From positions 1,739,001 through 1,803,000 of the forward strand of contig NZ_CP039740.1 of NCBI RefSeq assembly GCF_005153485.1: DNA of 64,000 nt, given 5' to 3'. Shown piece by piece: positions 7,604 through 17,886 of the stretch. The notes below the pieces were generated by a model. The model saw only the letters and a program-made list of their open reading frames with translations, was not told the DNA's origin and did not search any database. Numbering within the stretch: position 1 is the first letter of the stretch; every line of letters starts with the position of its first letter. A program made the position numbers and the translations under genes. Source of the DNA: Pseudolabrys sp. FHR47 (lineage in GTDB: Bacteria; Pseudomonadota; Alphaproteobacteria; Rhizobiales; Xanthobacteraceae).

Positions 7604-7927
7604 TCAGCGGCCCGTGTACGGCTTACACACGCCGTCCTGAATTGTGTAATTGGGCCGGCCGCAGCGCGGGTCGCCGTAATTGAAATTGTACCCGTATGGG
7701 TGACCCGGGTCGGCATAACGCGGGCGATGGCGCTCCCGGTAATAAACGCGCGGCCCCTCATCATAGTAGCCGTAGCGTGGCCCCTGATCGTAGCCGTAAC
7801 CTGGGCCCCGCATCGGGACGCAGCGGTAGCCATTGTGGTACCAGCCGCGGCCGCAGCCATCGGCCGCCTGGCTCGGAGCCGGCATCGCGGCCAGTCCCAG
7901 CATGCCGGCAAGCACTGTCTTCTTCAT
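7604..7927 (-). CDS. Small secreted Tyr/Gly/Cys-rich protein (GCG-type)
   Basis: A 107-residue protein with a signal peptide (MKKTVLAGMLGLAAMPAPSQA, cleavage after about 21), then DGCGRGWYHNGYRCVPM. The mature part is rich in Gly, Tyr, Arg and Pro (GYGYDQGPRYGYYDEGPR) and ends in a second Cys-bearing module, DPRCGRPNYTIQDGVCKP. The GCG...C arrangement resembles secreted 'GCG' proteins of Bradyrhizobium relatives. The four Cys could form two disulfides in the periplasm or outside the cell. No enzymatic motif is visible. Its own terminator follows, so it is probably monocistronic. Confidence 0.75.
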   Translation of the reverse strand: MKKTVLAGMLGLAAMPAPSQAADGCGRGWYHNGYRCVPMRGPGYGYDQGPRYGYYDEGPRVYYRERHRPRYADPGHPYGYNFNYGDPRCGRPNYTIQDGVCKPYTGR

Positions 7928-8155
7928 GGTCGTTCACCTCCGTCCGCCGCCCAGTTCGGGACATTAAACGGCAGCGAAGATGAACGCCTGCGGAACAAGT
8001 TTGTTCGGATTCCAGATGGGTTATGTCTGGATGCATGAGGTCGGCTGGGGTCGGAACCGCCGGTACCTTTTTCGTGACGGCCGCCGCGGCGACCAAGGCA
8101 GACAACAAGGCCTTGAAAATTACGCCAAGCGAATGCCGCCAAGGAACAGGCTCAT

Positions 8156-8183
8156 GAAAAAAGCCCGGCAGCATGCCGGGCTT
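8156..8183 (-). terminator. Rho-independent terminator of the Gln/Pro-rich peptide gene
   Basis: GCCCGGC (8163-8169) pairs with GCCGGGC (8175-8181). On the reverse strand the stem is followed by a T tract (complement of 8157-8162). It lies just past the minus-strand ORF ending at 8206. Confidence 0.8.
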
Positions 8184-8205
8184 CTCCTCCCCAAAGCGTG
8201 GGGTT

Positions 8206-8346
8206 TTATTTCTGCTGCGGCTTTTCGGCCGGCTTCGGCTGATTGTGGGTCGCGCCACCGCCCTGAGTCTGCTGAGCGGGAGCGGGAGACTGAGTCTGGC
8301 CGGGGGTCTTGTTGGTTTCATTGCCATTATTTTGAGTATTGGTCAT
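8206..8346 (-). CDS. Low-complexity Asn/Gln/Pro-rich peptide, 46 residues
   Basis: Starts at ATG 8346 behind AAGGAA (spacing about 5) and is followed by a terminator, so it looks like a genuine monocistronic gene. The product (MTNTQNNGNETNKTPGQ, then QSPAPAQQTQ, ending KPAEKPQQK) has no hydrophobic core and is expected to be disordered. It resembles the 48-residue peptide encoded at 52396-52542 in composition and ending (PQQ). Function unknown. Confidence 0.65.
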   Translation of the reverse strand: MTNTQNNGNETNKTPGQTQSPAPAQQTQGGGATHNQPKPAEKPQQK

Positions 8347-8516
8347 AGTAATTCCTTTTGTAAAAATGTCTGAAATATTTCCAGGCACAAATATAGTCTA
8401 TACGCATTTCGCGCAAATACTAGAATTTTATTTTGAATTATTTCCGATCGTCAAATAATCAAAACAGGTTATCTCCAAATTCGAATAGAGCCACTAGGGG
8501 CGAAACATGCCAGCCC

Positions 8517-8524
8517 CGGTATCT
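8517..8524. repeat. Target-site duplication, left copy (CGGTATCT)
   Basis: CGGTATCT at 8517-8524 abuts the left end of the IS1595-family element. The same eight bases occur at 11134-11141 abutting its right end. An 8-bp duplication is the size known for the IS1595 family. Confidence 0.8.
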
Positions 8525-8549
8525 CGCATATATCCCCTCTAGACATTTA
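8525..8549 (+). repeat. Left terminal inverted repeat of the IS1595-family element
   Basis: Reads inward CGCATATATCCCCTCTAGAC; the right end reads CAAGTATATCCCCTTGGAAC. TATATCCCCT is identical, and ACAT and a final TA are also shared. Confidence 0.75.
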
Positions 8550-8568
8550 GAACAGACCGTGCCATAGT
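8540..8568 (+). promoter_or_regulatory. Candidate transposase promoter overlapping the left inverted repeat
   Basis: TAGACA (8540-8545; five of six matches to TTGACA) and CATAGT (8563-8568) are 17 bases apart. The -35 box falls inside the inverted repeat, a common arrangement that lets transposase binding repress its own promoter. The transposase start is about 38 bases downstream. Confidence 0.45.
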
Positions 8569-8606
8569 ACATGCATCCTAGGGAACTAGGGGTATGGAGG
8601 CGGCAA

Positions 8607-9488
8607 ATGGCTCAGAAAACCTCGAAAATCCGAGAATTTCAGGCTCGTTTCCCGGATGAGGATAGCTGCCTTAATCATCTGATGCGGACCCGCTACGGCG
8701 AGCGCCTGACCTGCATGGGCTGCCACAAAGAGGCGACCTATTACCGGGTCAAAACCCGCCGCTGCTTCACCTGTGAGCACTGCGGCTATCAGGTCTATCC
8801 GACCGCCGGGACGCCCTTCGAAAAGACCCGGACCAGCCTGCGGGACTGGTTCTATGTCATGTTCCTATTCTGCTCGTCGCGGAACGGCGTGGCGGCGAAA
8901 GAGGTGCAGCGCCAGCTTGGGGTGACCTACAAAACCGCGTGGCGCATGTGCAATCTGATTCGAAAGTACATGGGCTATGTGGACGGCGATTTCCCGATTG
9001 GCGGCCCCGGCAAGATCGTTGAAGCGGACGAAACTTTCATCGGCGGCAAGGACACCCAAGAGGAAGGCGACGACAAGTCCGTGGTGCTTGGCATGGTCGA
9101 GCGTGGCGGCGACGTTGTGACCCGACACATTCAGGACCGCAGCGCCCGCAACATCGCGCCGAACGTCACCAAGTTCGTGAAGCCCGGCACCCGCATTCAT
9201 ACCGATGACTGGAAGGGCTATCAGGTCCTGACCGAGCGCCACGGCTACGAGGTCGAGACTGTCAATCACTCCGCGAAAGAATACGTTCGCGGCGATGTGC
9301 ATACCAACTCAATCGAGGGCTTCTGGGCCAACGTGAAGCGCGGGATCAACGGGACTTACGTTTGGGTTTCGAAGAAGCACTTGCAGACTTACCTTCACGA
9401 GTTCGAGTATCGCCATAACCTGCGCCAGCAGCCTGCTTTGATGTTCGAGTTGCTTTTGCAGGCCTTTCCGAAGGTTCGGGTTGGCTAG
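8607..9488 (+). CDS. IS1595-family (ISXO2-like) transposase
   Basis: A 293-residue transposase. The N-terminus has the family's zinc ribbon: CMGC at about residues 36-39 and CEHC at about 55-58 (RRCFTCEHCGYQVYPTAGT), followed by a helix-turn-helix-like region (AAKEVQRQLGVTYKTAWRMC). The ISXO2 catalytic core shows VEADETFIGG (first Asp), IHTDDWKGY (second Asp) and VHTNSIEGFWANVKRGINGTY, which carries the third catalytic position (Asn/Glu) and the Arg/Lys that follows it. It ends with the usual EFEYRHNLRQQP. ATG 8607 is chosen because GGAGG lies six bases before it; an upstream ATG at 8571 is weaker. The reading frame is intact, so the element could be active. Its 3' end overlaps an antisense passenger ORF. 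Confidence 0.92.
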   Translation: MAQKTSKIREFQARFPDEDSCLNHLMRTRYGERLTCMGCHKEATYYRVKTRRCFTCEHCGYQVYPTAGTPFEKTRTSLRDWFYVMFLFCSSRNGVAAKEVQRQLGVTYKTAWRMCNLIRKYMGYVDGDFPIGGPGKIVEADETFIGGKDTQEEGDDKSVVLGMVERGGDVVTRHIQDRSARNIAPNVTKFVKPGTRIHTDDWKGYQVLTERHGYEVETVNHSAKEYVRGDVHTNSIEGFWANVKRGINGTYVWVSKKHLQTYLHEFEYRHNLRQQPALMFELLLQAFPKVRVG

Positions 9489-9537
9489 CCATCATCTGGA
9501 GAAGCTTATCGAAGCGCTTTGATGCTTGATCTTTCAT
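9346..9537 (-). CDS. 63-residue basic passenger ORF, antisense to the transposase 3' end
   Basis: Starts at ATG 9537 in an ATGA overlap with the stop of the 502-codon passenger gene, which suggests translational coupling. The first 16 codons lie outside the transposase gene and read MKDQASKRFDKLLQMM, a compact amphipathic helix of the 'RFDxLLxxM' kind. The remaining codons run antisense through the last 143 bases of the transposase and give a basic, Ser/Lys-rich tail ending SKPKRKSR. The overlap constrains its sequence, so composition alone cannot prove coding. It could be a DNA-binding accessory protein of the element, or a chance frame. Confidence 0.45.
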   Translation of the reverse strand: MKDQASKRFDKLLQMMASQPEPSERPAKATRTSKQAAGAGYGDTRTREGKSASASSKPKRKSR

Positions 9538-11042
9538 TGCGTCCTCGCTTGAATGGACTCGATGGCCTGTTTGATTGAATTTATGGCCGCTGTCTGCTGC
9601 TGATTGATTTCGTCAATATATTTCAGAGCGCGCTCATTCTGCTTCTGAACTATATTAATAGCCTCGCCATTGAGCGGGGCGTCCGTCGAGAAATATTTCC
9701 ATTGCGCCAAAACATTACCCAGCTCTTCTCTGGCTTGAGCAGAGATAACAGCGTTCATGACAAAAGGACCGAGGTCGCTGCTGTAAGACGGGTCGCGCCG
9801 CGCGATTTCTCTAAGTGATTGCTCTTGATCCGCATAAGATGCGGTCATTTGCGACACTAGCTTCCGAATTTCGTCCAAACCGTCTGATGATGACGGAGCA
9901 GACCTCCCGGTCCTGACCGCCATCCTGAACCTTTGGTTATATTCTTCCCGCCACATCCTGAGTTTGTGCGACACCGTCGATAAGTTGACCGGGTTTTTGA
10001 CCATAATGTTGTACATCTCACGAAGTTGAGGCTCTATCGCGATCGGCGGGTGCGGCTTTGAAGGCGTCTCGGGTTTAACCTGCTGCACATGAGGTTTTGG
10101 CCCCTCTGAATTCGTCTGGCCCTTCGGTTGAGTGCTTCTCTGATCGTTTTTTGAAACACCGCCGCTCTCTTTTTTCGGAGACATTTGAGGCGGCGTGACT
10201 TGAGGCTTCATCTCTTGCTCAGACCGACGAACTAAAACTTCAATTTCTTGATGCGAAAATGATCTACGGTACTGTTTGCCGTCATAGTCAAAAAAGAAAG
10301 TGATAGGTGCAATCTCGTTCAGCAGTGTTTCGATTGAGATTGGCTTTTTATCGGGATCGAAATAGGCGTGAATATCAATGATTGCATCGACCGGTATCGG
10401 ATTGATCTCATCGCCACTAAAAAGGTTGCCCTTGATGTTGAAGAAGCCGGGATAGATGGCCCCGCTTCTGTCCGAGCGTATGTACGCTTTCGCGTTGCTA
10501 ATCGGGTCTTTTGTTCTGTTGTGGCCCTGGGCCCGAAATTGAAAGACTACCGCAGGGTTGTGCGACGCGCCCCCCATCATTCCGATGTATGGATAGCCAG
10601 GATGGCGCTCGAAGCCCCATTCGAACTCCGATAACATAATTGGGCCGTCGCCTTGCTTCTTGGCGGAAGCGGTACCTGCCGCAATTGGTTCCTGTATTAC
10701 CCGAGATGGATTGCGCTGCACCGCATAGGCGACGAGTGACGCAATCACCACAATGGTCGCAACCGCGGCGACTATGAGCCATGGGTCCAAGGGACGCTTC
10801 TCCGTACCGCCTGTGTGTCGGTACAGGTTAAGCCCTATCCCAATAAGCAACCAAGTGAGCAGGCTGATGAACAGAACGCCCGCCCACTGAAAGGTCGCCC
10901 AAAACCATGTGAGTTGTGAAGTTAGCCACCCCATCGCGACCGCCCCGGTGAGGCCAACCGCGCCGAACAGCATCCAGATATACCCGCCAAGACTGAGGAG
11001 AGGGTCCACCTTCTTGAACGCCTCATAGGCCTTTTTGAGCAT
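9534..11042 (-). CDS. Passenger gene of the IS1595 element: membrane protein of unknown function, 502 residues
   Basis: Three hydrophobic helices occupy the N-terminal quarter (about residues 18-40, 47-73 and 87-108: YIWMLFGAVGLTGAVAMGW, VLFISLLTWLLIGIGLNLY, WLIVAAVATIVVIASLVAY). A predicted soluble beta-rich domain follows (about 130-275, including HPGYPYIGMMGG and AIIDIHAYFDPDKKP), then a Pro/Lys/Gln-rich linker (about 278-335) and a helical C-terminal domain (about 336-502, ending INSIKQAIESIQA). No known motif was recognised. It is transcribed from the right end of the element behind a palindromic promoter and lies wholly between the inverted repeats, so it travels with the transposase. 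GC content and Lys/Asn use are less biased than in the flanking genes. Confidence 0.7.
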   Translation of the reverse strand: MLKKAYEAFKKVDPLLSLGGYIWMLFGAVGLTGAVAMGWLTSQLTWFWATFQWAGVLFISLLTWLLIGIGLNLYRHTGGTEKRPLDPWLIVAAVATIVVIASLVAYAVQRNPSRVIQEPIAAGTASAKKQGDGPIMLSEFEWGFERHPGYPYIGMMGGASHNPAVVFQFRAQGHNRTKDPISNAKAYIRSDRSGAIYPGFFNIKGNLFSGDEINPIPVDAIIDIHAYFDPDKKPISIETLLNEIAPITFFFDYDGKQYRRSFSHQEIEVLVRRSEQEMKPQVTPPQMSPKKESGGVSKNDQRSTQPKGQTNSEGPKPHVQQVKPETPSKPHPPIAIEPQLREMYNIMVKNPVNLSTVSHKLRMWREEYNQRFRMAVRTGRSAPSSSDGLDEIRKLVSQMTASYADQEQSLREIARRDPSYSSDLGPFVMNAVISAQAREELGNVLAQWKYFSTDAPLNGEAINIVQKQNERALKYIDEINQQQTAAINSIKQAIESIQARTQ

Positions 11043-11087
11043 CGATCCATTTCCCTTCGGCCGATCCTAGGCCTAGTAGGGGCTGCG

Positions 11088-11120
11088 TTGGAACATACCG
11101 AGTCTCGGTACATGTTCCAA
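11088..11120 (-). promoter_or_regulatory. Palindromic promoter/operator of the passenger operon
   Basis: On the reverse strand TTGGAA (11120-11115) and TATGTT (11097-11092) are separated by exactly 17 bases and point at the passenger gene start 50 bases on. The whole 33-bp stretch is a near-perfect inverted repeat: TTGGAACAT...CCGAG on one side and CTCGG...ATGTTCCAA on the other. A dimeric regulator or the transposase could bind it. On the plus strand the same palindrome gives TTGGAA-N17-CATGTT facing recA. Confidence 0.5.
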
Positions 11121-11133
11121 GGGGATATACTTG
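11109..11133 (-). repeat. Right terminal inverted repeat of the IS1595-family element
   Basis: Read inward (reverse strand) it begins CAAGTATATCCCCTTGGAAC and matches the left end in the register fixed by the 8-bp target duplication. Confidence 0.75.
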
Positions 11134-11141
11134 CGGTATCT
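11134..11141. repeat. Target-site duplication, right copy (CGGTATCT)
   Basis: An exact copy of 8517-8524. The identity continues four bases further (CGCA) because the element's own left end begins CGCA. A third, related CGGTATCTCG occurs at 11181-11190 inside the recA promoter region. Confidence 0.75.
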
Positions 11142-11148
11142 CGCAAAA

Positions 11149-11163
11149 GAACATATTGCGAAC
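11149..11163 (+). promoter_or_regulatory. SOS (LexA) box of recA, GAAC-N7-GAAC
   Basis: GAAC at 11149-11152 and GAAC at 11160-11163 are separated by seven bases (ATATTGC), the direct-repeat LexA operator typical of alphaproteobacteria. A further GAAC lies at 11167-11170. The recA start is about 106 bases downstream. It places recA under LexA control and is one of the strongest taxonomic markers in the window. Confidence 0.88.
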
Positions 11164-11268
11164 AGAGAACAAATAGTGTACGGTATCTCGACAATTGATC
11201 AGACCGCCGGGGAGGGCCCGTCCCTCGCGTTGTCGGGGTCCGAATCTGAGCCCATATAGGAGCGCCAC

Positions 11269-12351
<1,083 letters not shown>

Positions 12352-12534
12352 AAAGCTCCGGGCACGCCGGATGATCGTGGCTTTGCGCCACGCTCCGGCG
12401 CCGGCACCGGCGGTGAAAGTCTCTCCGTAGCGGGAGAGGCGGCAGCCGCCGCGAATCCGGCACAGGCGAAGACTCTGTCTTCGCTTGCAGCGCCCAAGCC
12501 GACCAATCAACCGACTGAAGAGCCTTCCGACGCA

Positions 12535-12912
12535 GTGATCGCGGACGAAGAAACGCCGACCATGATCGAGATGATCGAGCCGTCCACCGGCGAGATCATC
12601 GTGCTGGCGCAGCACAAGCCCGCGACTCCGGCGAAAGCCGAGGACCAGGTGACACCGTTGGCCAAGCCGGAGAAGCGAACGAAGGGTCGTGCAAAACTGA
12701 AGACCAAGCCCGCCGAGGACGGGACCACGCCGATGACGGCAACGGCGAAGTCCGACGCGGGTGTCAAAACAGGCGCCGGTTCAGGCGCCAAATCGGCCGA
12801 GGTGCTGGCCGCCAATGAAGCGCGCAAGGAGCGCAAGGCGGCGGAGAAGGCCAAGGCAAAAACTTCGGCCAAAGCCAGGGCAGGTGGGCCGAAAACAAAG
12901 AAGGCCCGCTAA
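12535..12912 (+). CDS. Hypothetical Ala/Lys-rich protein in the recA frame downstream of recA
   Basis: From the base after the recA stop (12352) to TAA at 12912 there are 186 sense codons in the same frame as recA. The first usable start is GTG 12535, giving 125 residues; the 61 codons before it contain no ATG, GTG or TTG in frame. The protein has an acidic first part (MIADEETPTMIEMIEPSTGEI) and a long Lys/Ala/Thr-rich tail (for example ARKERKAAEKAKAKTSAKAR), which looks disordered and nucleic-acid-binding. No ribosome site stands out before GTG 12535. It may be an independent small gene, the remnant of one, or a RecA extension reached only by readthrough. Confidence 0.4.
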   Translation: MIADEETPTMIEMIEPSTGEIIVLAQHKPATPAKAEDQVTPLAKPEKRTKGRAKLKTKPAEDGTTPMTATAKSDAGVKTGAGSGAKSAEVLAANEARKERKAAEKAKAKTSAKARAGGPKTKKAR

Positions 12913-12964
12913 AGCGTTTTCGAGCGAAGTGGAAACCGGTTCGCGTGAAGAAAACGCGTCAAAA
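12912..12964 (+). repeat. 53-bp dispersed repeat, copy 2
   Basis: Identical over 53 bases to the reverse complement of 7147-7199. It begins at the stop of the hypothetical gene after recA. Its core contains AACCGGTT, and the flanks CGAGCGAAG and GTGAAGAAAACGCG can partly fold. Confidence 0.9.
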
Positions 12965-13241
12965 AGAGCACTGAGTTACGGGCTTTGCGGCCCGTGAAGT
13001 TCAGGTTGTGCGTAAACGTTTGTCGCCCCCGTCGGCACCCGGCTGCGTAAAGCGGCCGCCACCGAGGACGGGGGCGTCGGCGTGCGCGGCGGATACCGCC
13101 CGGCCGAACGCCTGCGGCATCCTGTCATTGCGCCGCGTCAGCGTGCGCTCTTGCACTAAAGCCCCGCCATCACGACATTTTTCCCCGACAATGGGGTCCG
13201 GCGCCGAGGTGTGGGCCGTGGCGCCCCGTGACGAGGGAATG
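12965..13241. other. Intergenic region before htpX
   Basis: Apart from the repeat at its left edge I find no gene, clear promoter or terminator. A short inverted repeat (GTTACGGGCTTTGCGGCCCGT, around 12974-12994) could act as a weak terminator for the upstream transcript. Confidence 0.4.
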
Positions 13242-14225
13242 ATGAACTATTTCCGGACTGCGCTTCTGCTGGCGGGTCTCACCGCGCTGTTCATGGGCGT
13301 GGGCTTTCTCATCGGCGGTTCCAGCGGCGCCATGATCGCGCTTGTCGTGGCGGGCGGCATGAATCTGTTCGCCTACTGGAATTCCGACAAGATGGTCTTG
13401 TCGATGCACGGCGCGCAGGAAGTAGACCCCAATTCCGCGCCCGATCTCTACCGCATGGTGGCGGAGCTGTCGCAGCGCGCGAACCTGCCGATGCCGCGCG
13501 TCTACATCATGGACAATCCGCAACCCAATGCCTTTGCCACCGGCCGCAACCCGCAGAACGCCGCAGTCGCGGTCACGACCGGCCTCTTGCGCTCGCTGAA
13601 CCGTGACGAGGTCGCCGGCGTCGTCGCGCATGAACTCGCGCATATCGCCAACCGCGACACCCTGATCATGACCATTACCGCGACCATTGCCGGCGCCATC
13701 TCCATGCTCGGCAATTTTGCGATGTTCTCCGGCATGGGCGGCAACCGCGACAACAATAACGGCCTCGGCCTCATCGGCACCATGGCGATGGTGATCCTGG
13801 CGCCGCTCGCCGCCATGCTCGTTCAAATGGCGATCAGCCGCACCCGCGAATACGCGGCCGACAATCTCGGCGCGCAGATTTCGGGCGAGCCGCTGGCGCT
13901 CGCTTCCGCGCTCGGCAAGATCGCCGACATCGCCCACATGGTGCCGAACGAGAGCGCCGAGCAATCGCCCGCGACCGCGCACATGTTCATCATCAATCCG
14001 TTGTCGGGCCAGCGCATGGACAACCTGTTTTCCACCCACCCGGCGACCGAGAACCGCATCGCCGCGTTGCATCAGCTCGCGGCCTCCGTCGGCCAGCGGC
14101 CGGGGGCGGCTGCGCCTGTCGGGCACGGCCCGTGGAGTGGGGGCGGCAGCGTGCCGCGGACCGGTTCGGCCCGGGGGCCGTCCGGCAACAGTCCCTGGGG
14201 CCAGCGCCGCAGTCCCTGGGGGTGA
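13242..14225 (+). CDS. htpX: Membrane zinc metalloprotease HtpX
   Basis: A 327-residue M48-family protease of the inner membrane that degrades damaged membrane proteins. Two N-terminal helices (about 5-22 and 27-46) precede the catalytic HELAH at about 130-134. Two more helices follow (about 146-163 and 176-196), then [13 protein letters not shown], which supplies the third zinc ligand (Glu), and [12 protein letters not shown]. The C-terminus is extended by a Gly/Pro/Ser/Arg-rich tail (about 285-327, [17 protein letters not shown]...SPWG) not needed for catalysis. ATG 13242 is preferred because GAGGG lies at a proper distance; ATG 13239 is adjacent. Confidence 0.95.
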   Translation: MNYFRTALLLAGLTALFMGVGFLIGGSSGAMIALVVAGGMNLFAYWNSDKMVLSMHGAQEVDPNSAPDLYRMVAELSQRANLPMPRVYIMDNPQPNAFATGRNPQNAAVAVTTGLLRSLNRDEVAGVVAHELAHIANRDTLIMTITATIAGAISMLGNFAMFSGMGGNRDNNNGLGLIGTMAMVILAPLAAMLVQMAISRTREYAADNLGAQISGEPLALASALGKIADIAHMVPNESAEQSPATAHMFIINPLSGQRMDNLFSTHPATENRIAALHQLAASVGQRPGAAAPVGHGPWSGGGSVPRTGSARGPSGNSPWGQRRSPWG

Positions 14226-14229
14226 GCCT

Positions 14230-14309
14230 GTCGTCGCCCGCGAAGGCGGGCGACCCAGCACTGTGGGGCTCAATCGCTGGATGCCCCGCCTGCGCGGGGC
14301 ATGACAGTT
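14230..14309. repeat. REP-like intergenic element with two hairpins
   Basis: Two perfect stems: GTCGCCCGC/GGCGGGCGAC (14233-14254) and ATGCCCCGC/GCGGGGCAT (14281-14302), linked by CACTGTGGGGCTCAATCGCT. The arrangement, with GCTGGATGCCCCGCC in the second half, matches repeats scattered through Bradyrhizobium-group genomes. It lies between htpX and alaS and could act as a terminator. Confidence 0.65.
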
Positions 14310-14457
14310 TCCCGCCCTCCCTCGACTCTCCCGGCCCCCTCGCTAAATAGAACCCCGGAAAAATCAAAGCCGGACGGGCCTTTACGCCCCCGGCCGGGCA
14401 CGCGGCCGGGGGGCCTTTCGCGTGCCCGTTCAACAATCGGGATAGCGGCGTTCGGAC

Positions 14458-17115
<2,658 letters not shown>

Positions 17116-17117
17116 AC

Positions 17118-17741
17118 ATGGTCGGCCACATCCACCTCTCGCTTATCCTGGTCGCCGCGCTGATTGCCGCGGCCAGTCCGGGACCCGCGACTTTGGCCAT
17201 CGCCGGCACGTCGATGCGCGGTGGACGCCGCGTCGGTCTGGCGCTGGCCGCAGGCATCCTGAGCGGCTCGCTCATCTGGTCGATCAGCGCCGCCGCGGGA
17301 CTCTCCGCCGTGATGTTGGCCAATGTCTGGCTGCTCGAGGTGGTCCGCTATTGCGGCGCGGCCTATCTACTGTTTCTCGCCTTCAAGTCGGCGCGCTCGG
17401 CATTGACCCCGGGCGGGGCCGAACTGCCGGGGCTTTCCGTCGCCTCGCTGAAGGGTGCCTTTGGTCGCGGGCTGGCGCTGCATCTGACCAATCCGAAGGC
17501 GATCCTGTTCTTCGGCTCGCTCTATGCTTTCGGCATTCCGCTCGATGCCACGCTGTCCGATCTTGCGCTGGTCGTTGTCGCCATCGCCCTGCAAAGCACC
17601 GTGATATTTTTCGGCTACGCCATCCTATTCTCGAGCGCGGCCGTTGTGCGCGGATATCTCAAGCTGCGGCGCTGGTTCGAGGGCGTTTTCGCATTCGCCT
17701 TCGGCTATGCCGGCTACAAAATACTGTCGGCCAAGCTCTAA
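17118..17741 (+). CDS. LysE/RhtB-family amino-acid exporter
   Basis: A 207-residue inner-membrane protein with about six hydrophobic segments. The family signature ASPGPATLAIAGTSMRGGRRVGLALAAG starts near residue 18, and a loop with HLTNPKAILFFGSLYAF lies around 115-131. Both are characteristic of LysE/RhtB exporters of amino acids and homoserine lactones. It starts two bases after the alaS stop, without its own visible promoter. Substrate is not predictable. Length is normal (about 205). Confidence 0.88.
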   Translation: MVGHIHLSLILVAALIAAASPGPATLAIAGTSMRGGRRVGLALAAGILSGSLIWSISAAAGLSAVMLANVWLLEVVRYCGAAYLLFLAFKSARSALTPGGAELPGLSVASLKGAFGRGLALHLTNPKAILFFGSLYAFGIPLDATLSDLALVVVAIALQSTVIFFGYAILFSSAAVVRGYLKLRRWFEGVFAFAFGYAGYKILSAKL

Positions 17742-17886
17742 GCCCTGGCGCGAGCGAAGCACGCGCGCCGGTGGCCATGCCCTCGTGTATCTTCAAGGGG
17801 TCGATTCGGTGGCACTCCATGACCGCAATTGCGTCGACGCCGCGTGATAGACTGCGGCGCGGGCGGACCTTTAGAGGGCGATCGAA

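Larger units (their letters stand above)
8525..11133. mobile_element. IS1595-family transposable element with passenger genes (about 2.6 kb)
   Basis: The boundaries come from two independent signals that agree at a single register: an exact 8-bp direct repeat outside and a gapless inverted repeat inside. The left end reads CGCATATATCCCCTCTAGAC and the right end, read inward, CAAGTATATCCCCTTGGAAC. They share TATATCCCCT plus a further ACAT. Inside are an IS1595/ISXO2-type transposase on the plus strand and two overlapping passenger ORFs on the minus strand. Some IS1595 subgroups, ISNwi1 for example, are known to carry passenger genes. The right end lies 15 bp before the recA SOS box. The insertion therefore separates recA from whatever lay upstream. 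Confidence 0.8.

Noticed and set aside
7980..8348. A 122-codon plus-strand frame between the GCG protein and the Gln-rich peptide
   Set aside because: It runs antisense through a terminator and a better-supported minus-strand gene with a ribosome site, and its sequence has no consistent character.
8517..8528. A 12-bp direct repeat (CGGTATCTCGCA at 8517 and 11134) as a 12-bp target duplication
   Set aside because: Using all 12 bases forces a gap in the terminal inverted repeats. The 8-bp register gives gapless repeats and the duplication size known for IS1595; the extra CGCA match is explained by the element's own left end.
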